From the NCBI GenBank assembly GCA_017445435.1, contig JAFSUE010000187.1, positions 1 through 7,654 on the forward strand: 7,654 nt of DNA, read 5' to 3'. Below are positions 1-6,961 of this stretch, piece after piece; the stretch's first letter is position 1, and every line of letters starts with the position of its first letter. A program made the translations under genes and the position numbers. The stretch comes from Selenomonadaceae bacterium. GTDB lineage: Bacteria; Bacillota; Negativicutes; Selenomonadales; Selenomonadaceae. Under the pieces are notes generated by a model. It saw only the letters and a program-made list of their open reading frames with translations. It did not search any database and was not told the origin of the DNA.

Positions 1-260
1 ACGCCTCGCGCTTGTCCAACTGGAATTGCCGTCGTCGCATTTTTCCCAAAAAAAAGTTTTTCCACGCCCATAACTTCGGGCTGGAAATTTTTTATTATCG
101 CGTCAAGTTCATTGTAAATTTTTAAAAGTCTGTCCTGCATTAAAGCTTGTGGGCTTGTAGTTATCGCGCCGAAAGTTTTTGCTATTAACCGCCCGCGTGA
201 CTGTTCAACTACGCCGTAGCCGCAAATTGCTGTACCAGGATCAATACCAAGTGCTAACAT
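1..260 (-). CDS. ruvC: Crossover junction endodeoxyribonuclease RuvC (N-terminal part, runs off the window)
   Basis: RuvC is the dimeric endonuclease that cuts Holliday junctions symmetrically, working with the RuvAB branch-migration motor in recombinational repair. Only the first 86 residues are present; the gene continues past the left edge. The translation starts MLALGIDPGTAICGYGVVE, the classic RuvC opening with catalytic Asp7 in IDPGT. Glu67, in the strongly conserved VEKLFFGKN segment, is the second acidic metal ligand, and the piece ends in the family motif VGQARG. The C-terminal acidic pair needed for catalysis lies outside the window. The ATG shares one base with the TAA stop of the upstream hydrolase (TAATG at 262-258), which suggests translational coupling; only a weak GGA precedes it. 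Nearby yebC agrees with the common yebC-ruvC-ruvA-ruvB order, so ruvA and ruvB would be expected just beyond the left edge. The identification is secure. Confidence 0.96.
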   Translation of the reverse strand, partial: MLALGIDPGTAICGYGVVEQSRGRLIAKTFGAITTSPQALMQDRLLKIYNELDAIIKNFQPEVMGVEKLFFGKNATTAIPVGQARG

Positions 261-1057
261 TAAAATTCCAAGACCTCGCCATCAGCAGGCATAAAATAAT
301 TTTGTACGCCGCGCCGTGCCAAAAATCCGCGCATTGTATGACGTGTAATTGAGGCGTGGGCAACGTTATCCATATGCGTTATGACAAGTTTTGCATTCGG
401 TACGGTCTTTGCAACAATTTCAACGTCTTCATCATTCATTATCAAGCGTCCGTTGTCAACAAGTTCAGCGGCGCAACTGTTCAACGCCACAACGTCAGGA
501 TTAAATTCTTTCAGCGTCTTTTCTACGCCGTCAAAAAAAACTGTATCGCCAGCAATGTACAAAATTTTTTCATTTTCAGCTTGAAAAATAATGCCGCAAG
601 CGTCCATCATAGGCTTTATTATACCGTGCCGCGCAGGAGTCTTTGTAAGTTTTACGTCGCCAATCTGCAAGGAATTTTCCGTAAGAATTTGAACGTCATT
701 AAAGCCCGATTTTTTAAGTATCGCGGCGTCCATTTCATTTTGCGCCAAAGTCGTAACGTTTTTATCAAGCGGAGCGCCAACCGTGCCGTCTGCAAAGTTC
801 AAGTCAATGTGGTCGGGATGAATGTGAGTTATTACGTAGTAGTCAACGCCTTCAAGAATTTTTTCGACAGGTTCAGGCAAATCGAAAATCGGCATTGGAA
901 TTTGTTCCTTCACTGGATCGGGCGTATGAAAGGGGAAACCTGGAACGTCTGCAAAACTGCCAAACTTGCCCTTACCGATAAGCCAAGGATCAATTAAAAA
1001 AGTTTTTCCCGCGTAAGTAATTTTTAAAGTTGCATTGCGAATCTGTTTAATTTTCAT
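260..1057 (-). CDS. Metallo-beta-lactamase-fold metal-dependent hydrolase (UlaG/UPF0173-like)
   Basis: A complete 265-residue cytoplasmic protein with no signal peptide. It opens with the beta-strand pattern MKIKQIRNATLKITYAGKTF followed by LIDPWL, typical of the UlaG-like branch of the MBL superfamily. The metal-binding motif HxHxDH is intact at residues 78-83 (THIHPDHID: His78, His80, Asp82, His83). Further likely ligands are His144 (ARHG), Asp171 (IAGDT) and His228 (ITHMD), so a two-metal hydrolase site is predicted. The substrate cannot be read from sequence; relatives include lactonases and phosphodiesterases, and many are uncharacterised. The start is fixed by homology of the first residues, yet no Shine-Dalgarno is visible: the ATG follows directly on a U5 tract after a GC-rich hairpin. 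The stop overlaps the ruvC start by one base, so it sits between yebC and ruvC and is probably co-transcribed with ruvC. Fold assignment is firm; the cellular role is unknown. Confidence 0.9.
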   Translation of the reverse strand: MKIKQIRNATLKITYAGKTFLIDPWLIGKGKFGSFADVPGFPFHTPDPVKEQIPMPIFDLPEPVEKILEGVDYYVITHIHPDHIDLNFADGTVGAPLDKNVTTLAQNEMDAAILKKSGFNDVQILTENSLQIGDVKLTKTPARHGIIKPMMDACGIIFQAENEKILYIAGDTVFFDGVEKTLKEFNPDVVALNSCAAELVDNGRLIMNDEDVEIVAKTVPNAKLVITHMDNVAHASITRHTMRGFLARRGVQNYFMPADGEVLEF

Positions 1058-1096
1058 AAAAATAGCGCGGACATCATAATTTGCAAAGCCGCGCTA
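1058..1096 (-). terminator. Terminator-like hairpin plus U5 tract abutting the hydrolase start codon
   Basis: In minus-strand sense, TAGCGCGG (1096-1089) pairs perfectly with CCGCGCTA (1070-1063): an 8-bp stem with six G-C pairs and an 18-base loop, followed at once by five T (1062-1058) and then the ATG of the hydrolase at 1057. Shape and polarity fit an intrinsic terminator or attenuator between yebC and the hydrolase. The loop is longer than usual and the U-tract short, so efficiency may be partial. Because it occupies the place where a ribosome-binding site should be, it may instead affect hydrolase translation. The inverted repeat is seen directly; its function is inferred. Confidence 0.5.
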
Positions 1097-1132
1097 ATAC
1101 ACCGTCCCTTGAAAAAATTTTTGTTAAAGTTA

Positions 1133-1857
1133 TTATTCAAATTCGTAGTTGCCGTAAACGTTTTGAACGTCATCATCTTCATCAAGCGCGTCAAGAAGTT
1201 TTTGCATTTTTTCTGCGTCGTCACTGGAAAGTTTGACGGTAGTATCAGGAACTTGTGTAATTTCGGCAGACGCAGTTTCAATGCCCTTTTCAGCAAGTGC
1301 GCTTTCAATGGCGTTGAAATCTTCAGGCGCGGCAGTAATTTCAAAAACATCATCATCTGTTTCAAAATCTTCTGCGCCAGCGTCCATAACAATTTCCATC
1401 AGCGAATCTTCATCATCAAACGTTTCTTTTTCCACGACGAATACAGCTTTTTTCTTGAAGAGCCAGCCGACACAACCATTTTCACCTAAATTTCCGCCGT
1501 GCTTAGAAAAAATATGGCGAATGTTAGCGGCGGTACGGTTTCTATTATCCGTCAAAATATCCAGCATTAACGCCGAGCCGCCAGGTCCATAGCCTTCGTA
1601 GGTAATTTCTTCGTAGTTGGAAGTATCAGACGCGCCAAGACCTTTTTGATAGCGCGGTTAATGTTATCTTTCGTGACGTTGTTAGCCTTCGCCTTCGACA
1701 ATGCCAATTTAAGCCGCATATTGCCAGCAGGATCAGCGCCACCCATTTTAACAGCGATTGTAATTTCACGGCTTATTTTAGTTGTCATTGCGCCGCGTAT
1801 TGCGTCATTAGCGCCTTTTTTACGTTTAATGTTTGCCCACTTTGAATGTCCTGACAT
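1133..1857 (-). pseudogene. yebC: YebC/PmpR family (TACO1-like) protein, interrupted by a one-base frameshift
   Basis: YebC-family proteins are cytoplasmic, about 240 residues, long annotated as transcriptional regulators and more recently linked to helping ribosomes through difficult stretches such as prolines. The first frame (1857 down to about 1642) gives the family N-terminus MSGHSKWANIKRKKG, then NNVTKDNINRAIKK at residues 59-72. After Lys72 the reading frame is lost and the conserved protein resumes one frame over as GLGASDTSNYEEITYEGYGP, then DNRNRTAANIRHIFSKHGG and the acidic C-terminus ending VYGNYEFE, with stop TAA at 1133. Restoring one base gives 241 residues, the normal length, with nothing else missing. 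As written, the first frame ends at 1567 after 24 foreign residues (96 residues in all). The start is backed by AAAGGAAG at 1870-1863, five bases before the ATG. A sequencing error, a true mutation or ribosomal slippage could each explain the break. The neighbouring ruvC supports orthology. Confidence 0.9.
1641..1648 (-). other. Frameshift site in yebC (CAAAAAGG)
   Basis: On the coding strand the reading ATC AAA AAG GTC leaves the family sequence immediately after the second lysine. Adding one A to the A5 run, or one G to the G2 run, gives Lys-Lys-Gly-Leu and restores the conserved YebC frame. A ribosomal -1 slip at C AAA AAG would give the same residues. The site resembles the dnaX-type heptamer A AAA AAG but has C at the first position, and I see no upstream Shine-Dalgarno-like stimulator and no strong hairpin just downstream. 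A missing homopolymer base is the simplest reading. Confidence 0.85.
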
Positions 1858-1899
1858 AATATCTTCCTTTCATTTTTAGTAATTAGGAGTATGAAAAAA

Positions 1900-1930
1900 T
1901 TCTTAATTTTTAATTCTTAATTCTTAATTC
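1900..1930 (-). repeat. Tandem 7-base repeat in the gap between the exporter operon and yebC
   Basis: Plus-strand reading gives TTCTTAA (1900-1906), TTTTTAA (1907-1913), TTCTTAA (1914-1920), TTCTTAA (1921-1927) and a partial TTC (1928-1930): about 4.4 copies with one mismatch. It fills nearly half of the 76-base gap 1858-1933, which otherwise holds the yebC ribosome-binding site. Its left end overlaps a weak all-AT hairpin (1895-1911, 7-bp stem, 3-base loop). AT-rich tandem tracts like this can act as promoter upstream elements or arise by slippage; I could not make out a convincing -35/-10 pair. Confidence 0.7.
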
Positions 1931-1933
1931 AAC

Positions 1934-4681
1934 TCACGCCATTTGACGCTTAACTAAGTTTGAAAAAATTCCGCCTTGCTTTACAAGTTCATCAAAGCCG
2001 CCTTGCTCAACAATTCTTCCAGCGTCCATTACAAAAATTTTATCACATTGTCGAATCGTCGACAATCTATGCGCTACAATTATTCGCGTCGTATGCAAAC
2101 TGTTTAAACTGTTCGTAACAATCGACTGTGTACGATTATCAAGCGCTGACGTTGCTTCATCAAAAATTAAAATTGACGGCTTAGTCACCAGCGCCCGTGC
2201 AATTAAAATTCTCTGCCGTTGTCCGCCTGAAATGTTGCTTGAACCTTCTGAAATGACAGTCTGCATTCCCATAGGCATCATAGCAATATCATCAGCAATT
2301 CCCGCCGCCGCCGCCGCTTGCCATGCGTCATCTTGCGTTAAAGCGTTCGTACCGATAATGTTTGTGAAAATGTCGCCTTGCATAAGCTGACCGTTTTGCA
2401 GTACAACGCCCATTTGCGTCCGTACCGACGGCATATTTAATTCTGATAAGTCTTGCCCGTCATAGTAAATCGCGCCTTTACGCGGCTTTTCAAAACCAAG
2501 TAAAAGTCTGACTAAAGTTGACTTGCCGCAACCCGACCGTCCGACGATTGCAACATTTTCACCTGCTGAAACTTTAAAGCTTACGTCGTGCAAAACGTCT
2601 TTTCCGTTTTCACCGTAGCCGAAAGTTAAATTGCTAACTTCAATAGCGCCAGATAAAACGCCAGCGTCAATTTTATCGCCGACGCTTTCAGGCTCTTCCT
2701 CAAGAATCGGTCTGAAATTTTCAATATGCGGCTGAATTTCAAAGTAATGACCGACAAGCGGAATAATTCCATTCAACGTACCATTAAAAGCCGTGAATGC
2801 CGCTTGAAATGCTATGAACTGCGCGTATGTAATGCCTTGAATCTGTTCGCCGTTCGGTCCAATTTCATTTATGCCGTAAACTGCAATGTAATACATCAGC
2901 ATTGACAAGATAAACGGCTGAATACTACCGATAATCATATTGTAATTGCCTTGCCAGCGAAGTTTCAAGCTCCAGTTCCAATGTTCGCCAAAAGCTTTTG
3001 TCCACAATAAAAACGCTTGCTTTTCTGCGCCATGTTCGCGGAACTTTGAAAGTCCAGAAAAAATTTGCTGAATTATTCCAGAAAGTTTATTGCCTGTATC
3101 AATCATCTTGCGCTGCATTTTCAATACGCGCCAATAAATTATCGCCGTGATGATGCAGTATACAAGCCAAACTGCAACTGCCGCCGCCGTCAACTTCAAG
3201 CTGTAGTAGCACATTAAAAATATGCTCCAGAATGAAAAGACAAAGCCGAATATTCCGCCGATAAATTCAGGGCTGACAAGTCCTTTTACAACGCCCATTC
3301 CGCCCATTCTGCTAGCAAGTTCGCCCGTCGTGAACTTCCTAAAAAATGTTGTCGGCAAAGTTAATAGTCGACCCCATAGCGCCGCTTCTGTCGCCATATC
3401 AATTTTTGAAGTTATGCGCATAACGGCAATGCTACGGACAATTCCAAGTGACGCCATTGTAAAGCTCATTATAAACGTAACTTGCGTTACCGTTGACAAG
3501 CCGCTATAGTCGAGATTCGGAATTATATCTTGAAAGATTGTTTCCGTGACAATCGGCATAATCAGCGGCAATAATCCACTTATAAATGAAATGAAAATTA
3601 CAACGCGATAATCTGCAAACCAACATTGTTTGAAGATAAATTTCAGCAAGTCGAAAATTTTTAATTTCCGCGCAGGAAAACCGCCATAACATGCAAAGGC
3701 GTCTTTATCAATTTTCGCGGCAACTTCATCGTCAATATTTATGCCGTCAGGATTTTTTTTCGTGATAAGTTTATAACTGCTAGGCGTCAAGGGTACGAAG
3801 GCGGCTAATTCTTTATCGTCGCCGTAGTAGCCAAGAATGACGCCGCTATCTTTTTTGTACCAGTCTTTTTCAAGGGAAATTAAGCGCATTTGCATATTCC
3901 CTTTTTGCATAAGCCGCCGAATCAATCTAATTTGGTCAAGCTTGCGCGTAAGTTCAGGCGCAATTTTTATATTATCAATCGGCATTCTAAGCGCTAATGC
4001 CACGCGTTGCACAATGAAAGTAACATTTTCCAGTTGATCTTCACGTTTGCGATTATCGGAAATGCCTTCACTAAACGGCGTATTCTCCTCACCGAGCAAG
4101 TTTGCAACGGAATTATTCATCATACGTTGCTGGTTACGGGCGCGAACTTCCACGCGGCGTGTAAAGCGTATGTCGTCCGAATTAAAGCGCATACCTAGCA
4201 ACATTGAAAAAATTTCTTCGTTATCGCGAAATTCTTCTAATAAATCGTCTAAAGAATTTTCCTTGCCGTTTAAAACTGTGCCGTCACGCCACGCGATAAC
4301 TTGTTCGTCGCCTTTATCAGCAAGCAAAGTCATCCACGGCAACTTGACAAGATACGCAAACCATTCACGCATTAACCGTTGCAATTCGTCAAGATTAACC
4401 GCGCTAAACGGCTGTATTTCAATTTCAGTATCTTCTATGGCGTAAATCAGCGTGTCGACCGTTTCAAATTCATCAAGTGCAGGGAATGCCGCGCTGCCTT
4501 CTGAAATTTCCGCTAAAAATTGTTGACGGAATGAACCTTCGCCCTTCGTGACGGCGTAAACTTCAATCTTGCCGCTACGTACAATCGCTAATGATTCGCC
4601 GTTTTCAAGTCGAAATCTTTCACCTGCTGGCAATGGTAAGACGAAACGCGAAGGTTTATTTAAATCTATTTTATTACTCAA
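1934..4681 (-). CDS. NHLM-type bacteriocin/RiPP export ABC transporter, permease/ATP-binding subunit (ABC2)
   Basis: A 915-residue inner-membrane ABC half-exporter, without peptidase, that is the usual partner of the peptidase-bearing exporter encoded just upstream. The first ~340 residues are soluble; residues about 14-70 have a beta-rich, cyclic-nucleotide-domain-like look (LENGESLAIVRSGKIEVYAV), as in other NHLM ABC2 proteins. About six membrane segments lie between residues ~358 and ~640 (for example FISFISGLLPLIMPIV and FGFVFSFWSIFLMCYYSL). The ATPase has Walker A GRSGCGKST (714-722, Lys720), Q-loop Gln762, signature ISGGQRQR (817-824), Walker B ILIFDEATSALD with Asp841/Glu842, and H-loop His871, all intact. 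The start chosen is TTG at 4681, because GGAGGAG lies seven bases upstream; an in-frame TTG at 4711 has no such site. It overlaps the upstream gene by eight bases, so the two are translationally coupled. Family assignment rests on domain layout and recognisable motifs; the cargo is unknown. Confidence 0.9.
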   Translation of the reverse strand: MSNKIDLNKPSRFVLPLPAGERFRLENGESLAIVRSGKIEVYAVTKGEGSFRQQFLAEISEGSAAFPALDEFETVDTLIYAIEDTEIEIQPFSAVNLDELQRLMREWFAYLVKLPWMTLLADKGDEQVIAWRDGTVLNGKENSLDDLLEEFRDNEEIFSMLLGMRFNSDDIRFTRRVEVRARNQQRMMNNSVANLLGEENTPFSEGISDNRKREDQLENVTFIVQRVALALRMPIDNIKIAPELTRKLDQIRLIRRLMQKGNMQMRLISLEKDWYKKDSGVILGYYGDDKELAAFVPLTPSSYKLITKKNPDGINIDDEVAAKIDKDAFACYGGFPARKLKIFDLLKFIFKQCWFADYRVVIFISFISGLLPLIMPIVTETIFQDIIPNLDYSGLSTVTQVTFIMSFTMASLGIVRSIAVMRITSKIDMATEAALWGRLLTLPTTFFRKFTTGELASRMGGMGVVKGLVSPEFIGGIFGFVFSFWSIFLMCYYSLKLTAAAVAVWLVYCIITAIIYWRVLKMQRKMIDTGNKLSGIIQQIFSGLSKFREHGAEKQAFLLWTKAFGEHWNWSLKLRWQGNYNMIIGSIQPFILSMLMYYIAVYGINEIGPNGEQIQGITYAQFIAFQAAFTAFNGTLNGIIPLVGHYFEIQPHIENFRPILEEEPESVGDKIDAGVLSGAIEVSNLTFGYGENGKDVLHDVSFKVSAGENVAIVGRSGCGKSTLVRLLLGFEKPRKGAIYYDGQDLSELNMPSVRTQMGVVLQNGQLMQGDIFTNIIGTNALTQDDAWQAAAAAGIADDIAMMPMGMQTVISEGSSNISGGQRQRILIARALVTKPSILIFDEATSALDNRTQSIVTNSLNSLHTTRIIVAHRLSTIRQCDKIFVMDAGRIVEQGGFDELVKQGGIFSNLVKRQMA

Positions 4682-6899
4682 TGCTTTGCTCCTCCGCACT
4701 TCGTTCCTCAATTAAATGGCGGTAAGGTCCATCGTGTTTCATCATTTCCCTATGCGTGCCGCGTTCAACCACAACGCCTTGATGTAACATAATAATTTCA
4801 TCAGCATCACGAATCGTTGAAAGGCGATGAGCCACGATTAAGCAACTGCAACCGCGCCGTCGAATGTTTTCAAGTACAACTTGTTCCGTCATTGGGTCAA
4901 GAGCGCTTGTCGCCTCGTCCAATACCAAAAGTGAAGGATTATTCGCCAATGCACGGGCAATTTCAAGGCGTTGACGTTGTCCGCCGCTGAAGTTCAAGCC
5001 GCCTTCTGAAACCTGCGCGTCATAACCGCCGTCAAGTTGCAAAATATCTTCGTGAATACAAGCATCTTTCGCCGCCTGTATAACGTCACTTTTTCTAACT
5101 GAATCGTCGAACAACGTTAAATTTTCCGTGATAGTCCCTGTAATTTGAAAAACATCTTGGTCGACGCAGGAAAGGGAATTGACGATAACTGCGCGGGGAA
5201 TTTGTCGACGCGGTACGCCGTCAAACTTCACTTCACCCGACCATTCTTCATAAATTCCTGTGACAATTTTGGCAACGGTTGATTTACCACTACCACTTGC
5301 GCCGACAACTGCCACCCAATGACCTGGCTTTATATGCAGATTAAATTTATTCAGCAACGGCTTTTCAAGCGGGCTGTAGCCAAAATTTATATCCTTCAAT
5401 TCCAATTCACCGTTGAGCCGCTTAATTTCTACGTCGTCATTATAATTTTTGTCCGCGCAGTTCAATTCATCAATTTCATAGCGCCGAACGTCATCAAGAC
5501 GTTGCATTTGCATTTCTGTACTTTGCAAAGTTGAACCTAAGCCGAGCAAGGCGTTGACTGGAGCTTGGAAACTTCCCATTAAATTTTGAAAAGCCATAAA
5601 CATACCAGCTGTCATTGCGCCATCCATAATTGAAAAGCCGCCGAACGTCATAATCAACGCGCCATTAAGTCCGCCCATTAACGTCGGGACAATAGTTGCC
5701 GTCATTGACCAAAGCGCTACATCTTGACTTGCCGCTAAAACTTTTGTCTTGTAACCTGCCCACTTCGTGAAAAAGTCCGCCTCATTGCCATTCGCTTTAA
5801 TCGTCTCAATCATCTGCAAGCCGTTCATTGCCGTGCCGTATTCTTTGCCGCTATCCTGCTGAATTTTCATATTTAAATCCGTCAAGTGTCGACGCAGTGC
5901 AAAGAAAATTATAATGTCGATACTTGAAAAGAAAATGCCGATTAGCGTTAATGTTACGTCGTACTGCAGGAGCAGGAGAAGGTAGAAAATGGCGACGAGT
6001 AAATCTAAAACTGCCGTTGCCGCTGGTCCAGAAAGTACACCTGCGATTGATTCATTAAAGCCAACACGGCTAGCAACTTCCGCCGCGTACCGCTGATGAA
6101 AAAATTGCATTGGCAAACGTAGCAAATGCCAAAAGAAACTTGATGAATCAGCTAGCGTTAGTTTACGTTGCCAGCGCGTTAAAATGACGGCTTGTAGCCA
6201 CGTCATAAATCCGCAGACGACAAAAGACACCGCCATTGCAAACATAAAGTTGAACATCCAGTCGGGATGCTTTTTCGTTAAAATATCGTCAAGGAAAATT
6301 TGACTTAAGACTGGCGACGCTAAACCTGGAATGATTAAGCCGAGATTTAAAAGGGCAATAAAAAGCGCCGCCCATTTATCTTGAGCAAGTTTTTCAGCAA
6401 CGGCAGTGAAAATATTGTAGCGATGACCTTCAGGTTTAAAATTTTCATTGGGGACAATGTGAAGGGCAACGCCTGTATACGACGTGCGGAAGTCTTCAAG
6501 CGGAACAGTACGCCTTCCCATTGCGGGATCGTTGAGGTAGGCGGTATTGCCTTTTACGCCTTCAAGTACGACGAAGTGATTAAATTCCCAGTGAATGATT
6601 AGCGGGTAGGCGCCAACTTCCAATAACCTGTCAACGCTCCATTTGTAACCGTTCGCCGTACAGCCGCGATTTCTAGCCGCACGAATTACGCAACTAGCCT
6701 TTGAGCCGTCACGATTGACGCCGCATTCTTGACGAAGTTTTTCAAGCGGCAACCATAATTTGTAATGTGCTAAAATCATTGACAGCGACGCCGCGCCGCA
6801 TTCTGTAGCCTCCATTTTCAAAACTGTCGGCACTTTGACGCGTCTTTTGCTGTTGAAAATGTTTAGTATTCGTTCCCAAATTGCTTTTAAAAATTCCAT
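4674..6899 (-). CDS. NHLM-type bacteriocin/RiPP export ABC transporter with C39 peptidase domain (ABC1)
   Basis: A 741-residue peptidase-containing ABC exporter, predicted to cut the leader from a modified precursor peptide in the cytoplasm and pump the core peptide across the inner membrane. Residues ~20-150 form the C39 domain: Cys34 in ATECGAASLSMIL, His108 in NHFVVLEG and Asp124 in NDPAMG give a complete triad. However, the oxyanion-hole Gln expected six residues before the Cys is Lys28, and the Gly usually following the Tyr of the motif is Lys47. Membrane segments span ~175-445. The ATPase has Walker A GASGSGKST (533-541), Q-loop Gln581, signature FSGGQRQR (637-644), Walker B LLVLDEATSALD (Asp661/Glu662) and His691, so it should hydrolyse ATP. 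ATG 6899 suits the family N-terminus but has no clear Shine-Dalgarno. The 62-base gap upstream to the oxidoreductase gene is AT-rich and shows no terminator. It forms an operon with the overlapping ABC2 gene. Function class is firm; proteolytic activity is uncertain because of Lys28. Confidence 0.92.
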   Translation of the reverse strand: MEFLKAIWERILNIFNSKRRVKVPTVLKMEATECGAASLSMILAHYKLWLPLEKLRQECGVNRDGSKASCVIRAARNRGCTANGYKWSVDRLLEVGAYPLIIHWEFNHFVVLEGVKGNTAYLNDPAMGRRTVPLEDFRTSYTGVALHIVPNENFKPEGHRYNIFTAVAEKLAQDKWAALFIALLNLGLIIPGLASPVLSQIFLDDILTKKHPDWMFNFMFAMAVSFVVCGFMTWLQAVILTRWQRKLTLADSSSFFWHLLRLPMQFFHQRYAAEVASRVGFNESIAGVLSGPAATAVLDLLVAIFYLLLLLQYDVTLTLIGIFFSSIDIIIFFALRRHLTDLNMKIQQDSGKEYGTAMNGLQMIETIKANGNEADFFTKWAGYKTKVLAASQDVALWSMTATIVPTLMGGLNGALIMTFGGFSIMDGAMTAGMFMAFQNLMGSFQAPVNALLGLGSTLQSTEMQMQRLDDVRRYEIDELNCADKNYNDDVEIKRLNGELELKDINFGYSPLEKPLLNKFNLHIKPGHWVAVVGASGSGKSTVAKIVTGIYEEWSGEVKFDGVPRRQIPRAVIVNSLSCVDQDVFQITGTITENLTLFDDSVRKSDVIQAAKDACIHEDILQLDGGYDAQVSEGGLNFSGGQRQRLEIARALANNPSLLVLDEATSALDPMTEQVVLENIRRRGCSCLIVAHRLSTIRDADEIIMLHQGVVVERGTHREMMKHDGPYRHLIEERSAEEQSIE
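4689..4695 (-). promoter_or_regulatory. Shine-Dalgarno GGAGGAG deciding the TTG start of the ABC2 gene
   Basis: GGAGGAG sits inside the last codons of the ABC1 gene, seven bases before TTG 4681. It is the strongest ribosome-binding site in the window and selects this TTG over the alternative in-frame TTG at 4711, which lies upstream of the site and has none of its own. Confidence 0.8.
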
Positions 6900-6961
6900 T
6901 TACCAAACCAAATTTTTCTGTACAAATGAAAATTTACTTAGATTGAAAATATATTTAGCTT

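Noticed and set aside
356..997. A 213-codon open frame on the plus strand opposite the hydrolase
   Set aside because: The minus-strand frame has clear MBL motifs; the plus-strand product is low-complexity, matches nothing I recognise and has no ribosome-binding site. It is an antisense shadow.
1054..1392. A second minus-strand frame of 112 codons overlapping the yebC end
   Set aside because: It is the alternate frame of the acidic YebC C-terminus (Lys/Leu/Met-rich product) with no family resemblance; the YebC frame explains this stretch.
1109..1592. Plus-strand open frames opposite yebC
   Set aside because: They mirror the conserved YebC coding sequence; Ser- and Phe-rich products are what antisense of acidic, Glu-rich coding gives.
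1895..1911. Hairpin AAAAATT-AAG-AATTTTT as a terminator for the exporter operon
   Set aside because: Only A-T pairs with a three-base loop; too unstable to call as an intrinsic terminator, so I mention it only with the repeat.
2297..2317. GCC repeat in the ABC2 gene coding for a run of Ala
   Set aside because: Encodes the alanine-rich helix before the signature motif that is usual in these ATPases; simple codon repetition.
3504..4445. Several short plus- and minus-strand frames within the ABC2 gene
   Set aside because: All lie inside a strongly supported ABC transporter frame and show no motif or ribosome-binding site.
6900..6961. Possible promoter (TATATT at 6953-6948, minus strand) before the ABC1 gene
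   Set aside because: No -35 element at suitable spacing; AT-rich gaps give such hexamers by chance.
6900..6961. Small precursor peptide gene between the oxidoreductase and ABC1
   Set aside because: The gap is only 62 bases, with no ribosome-binding site plus start and no leader-like sequence on either strand.
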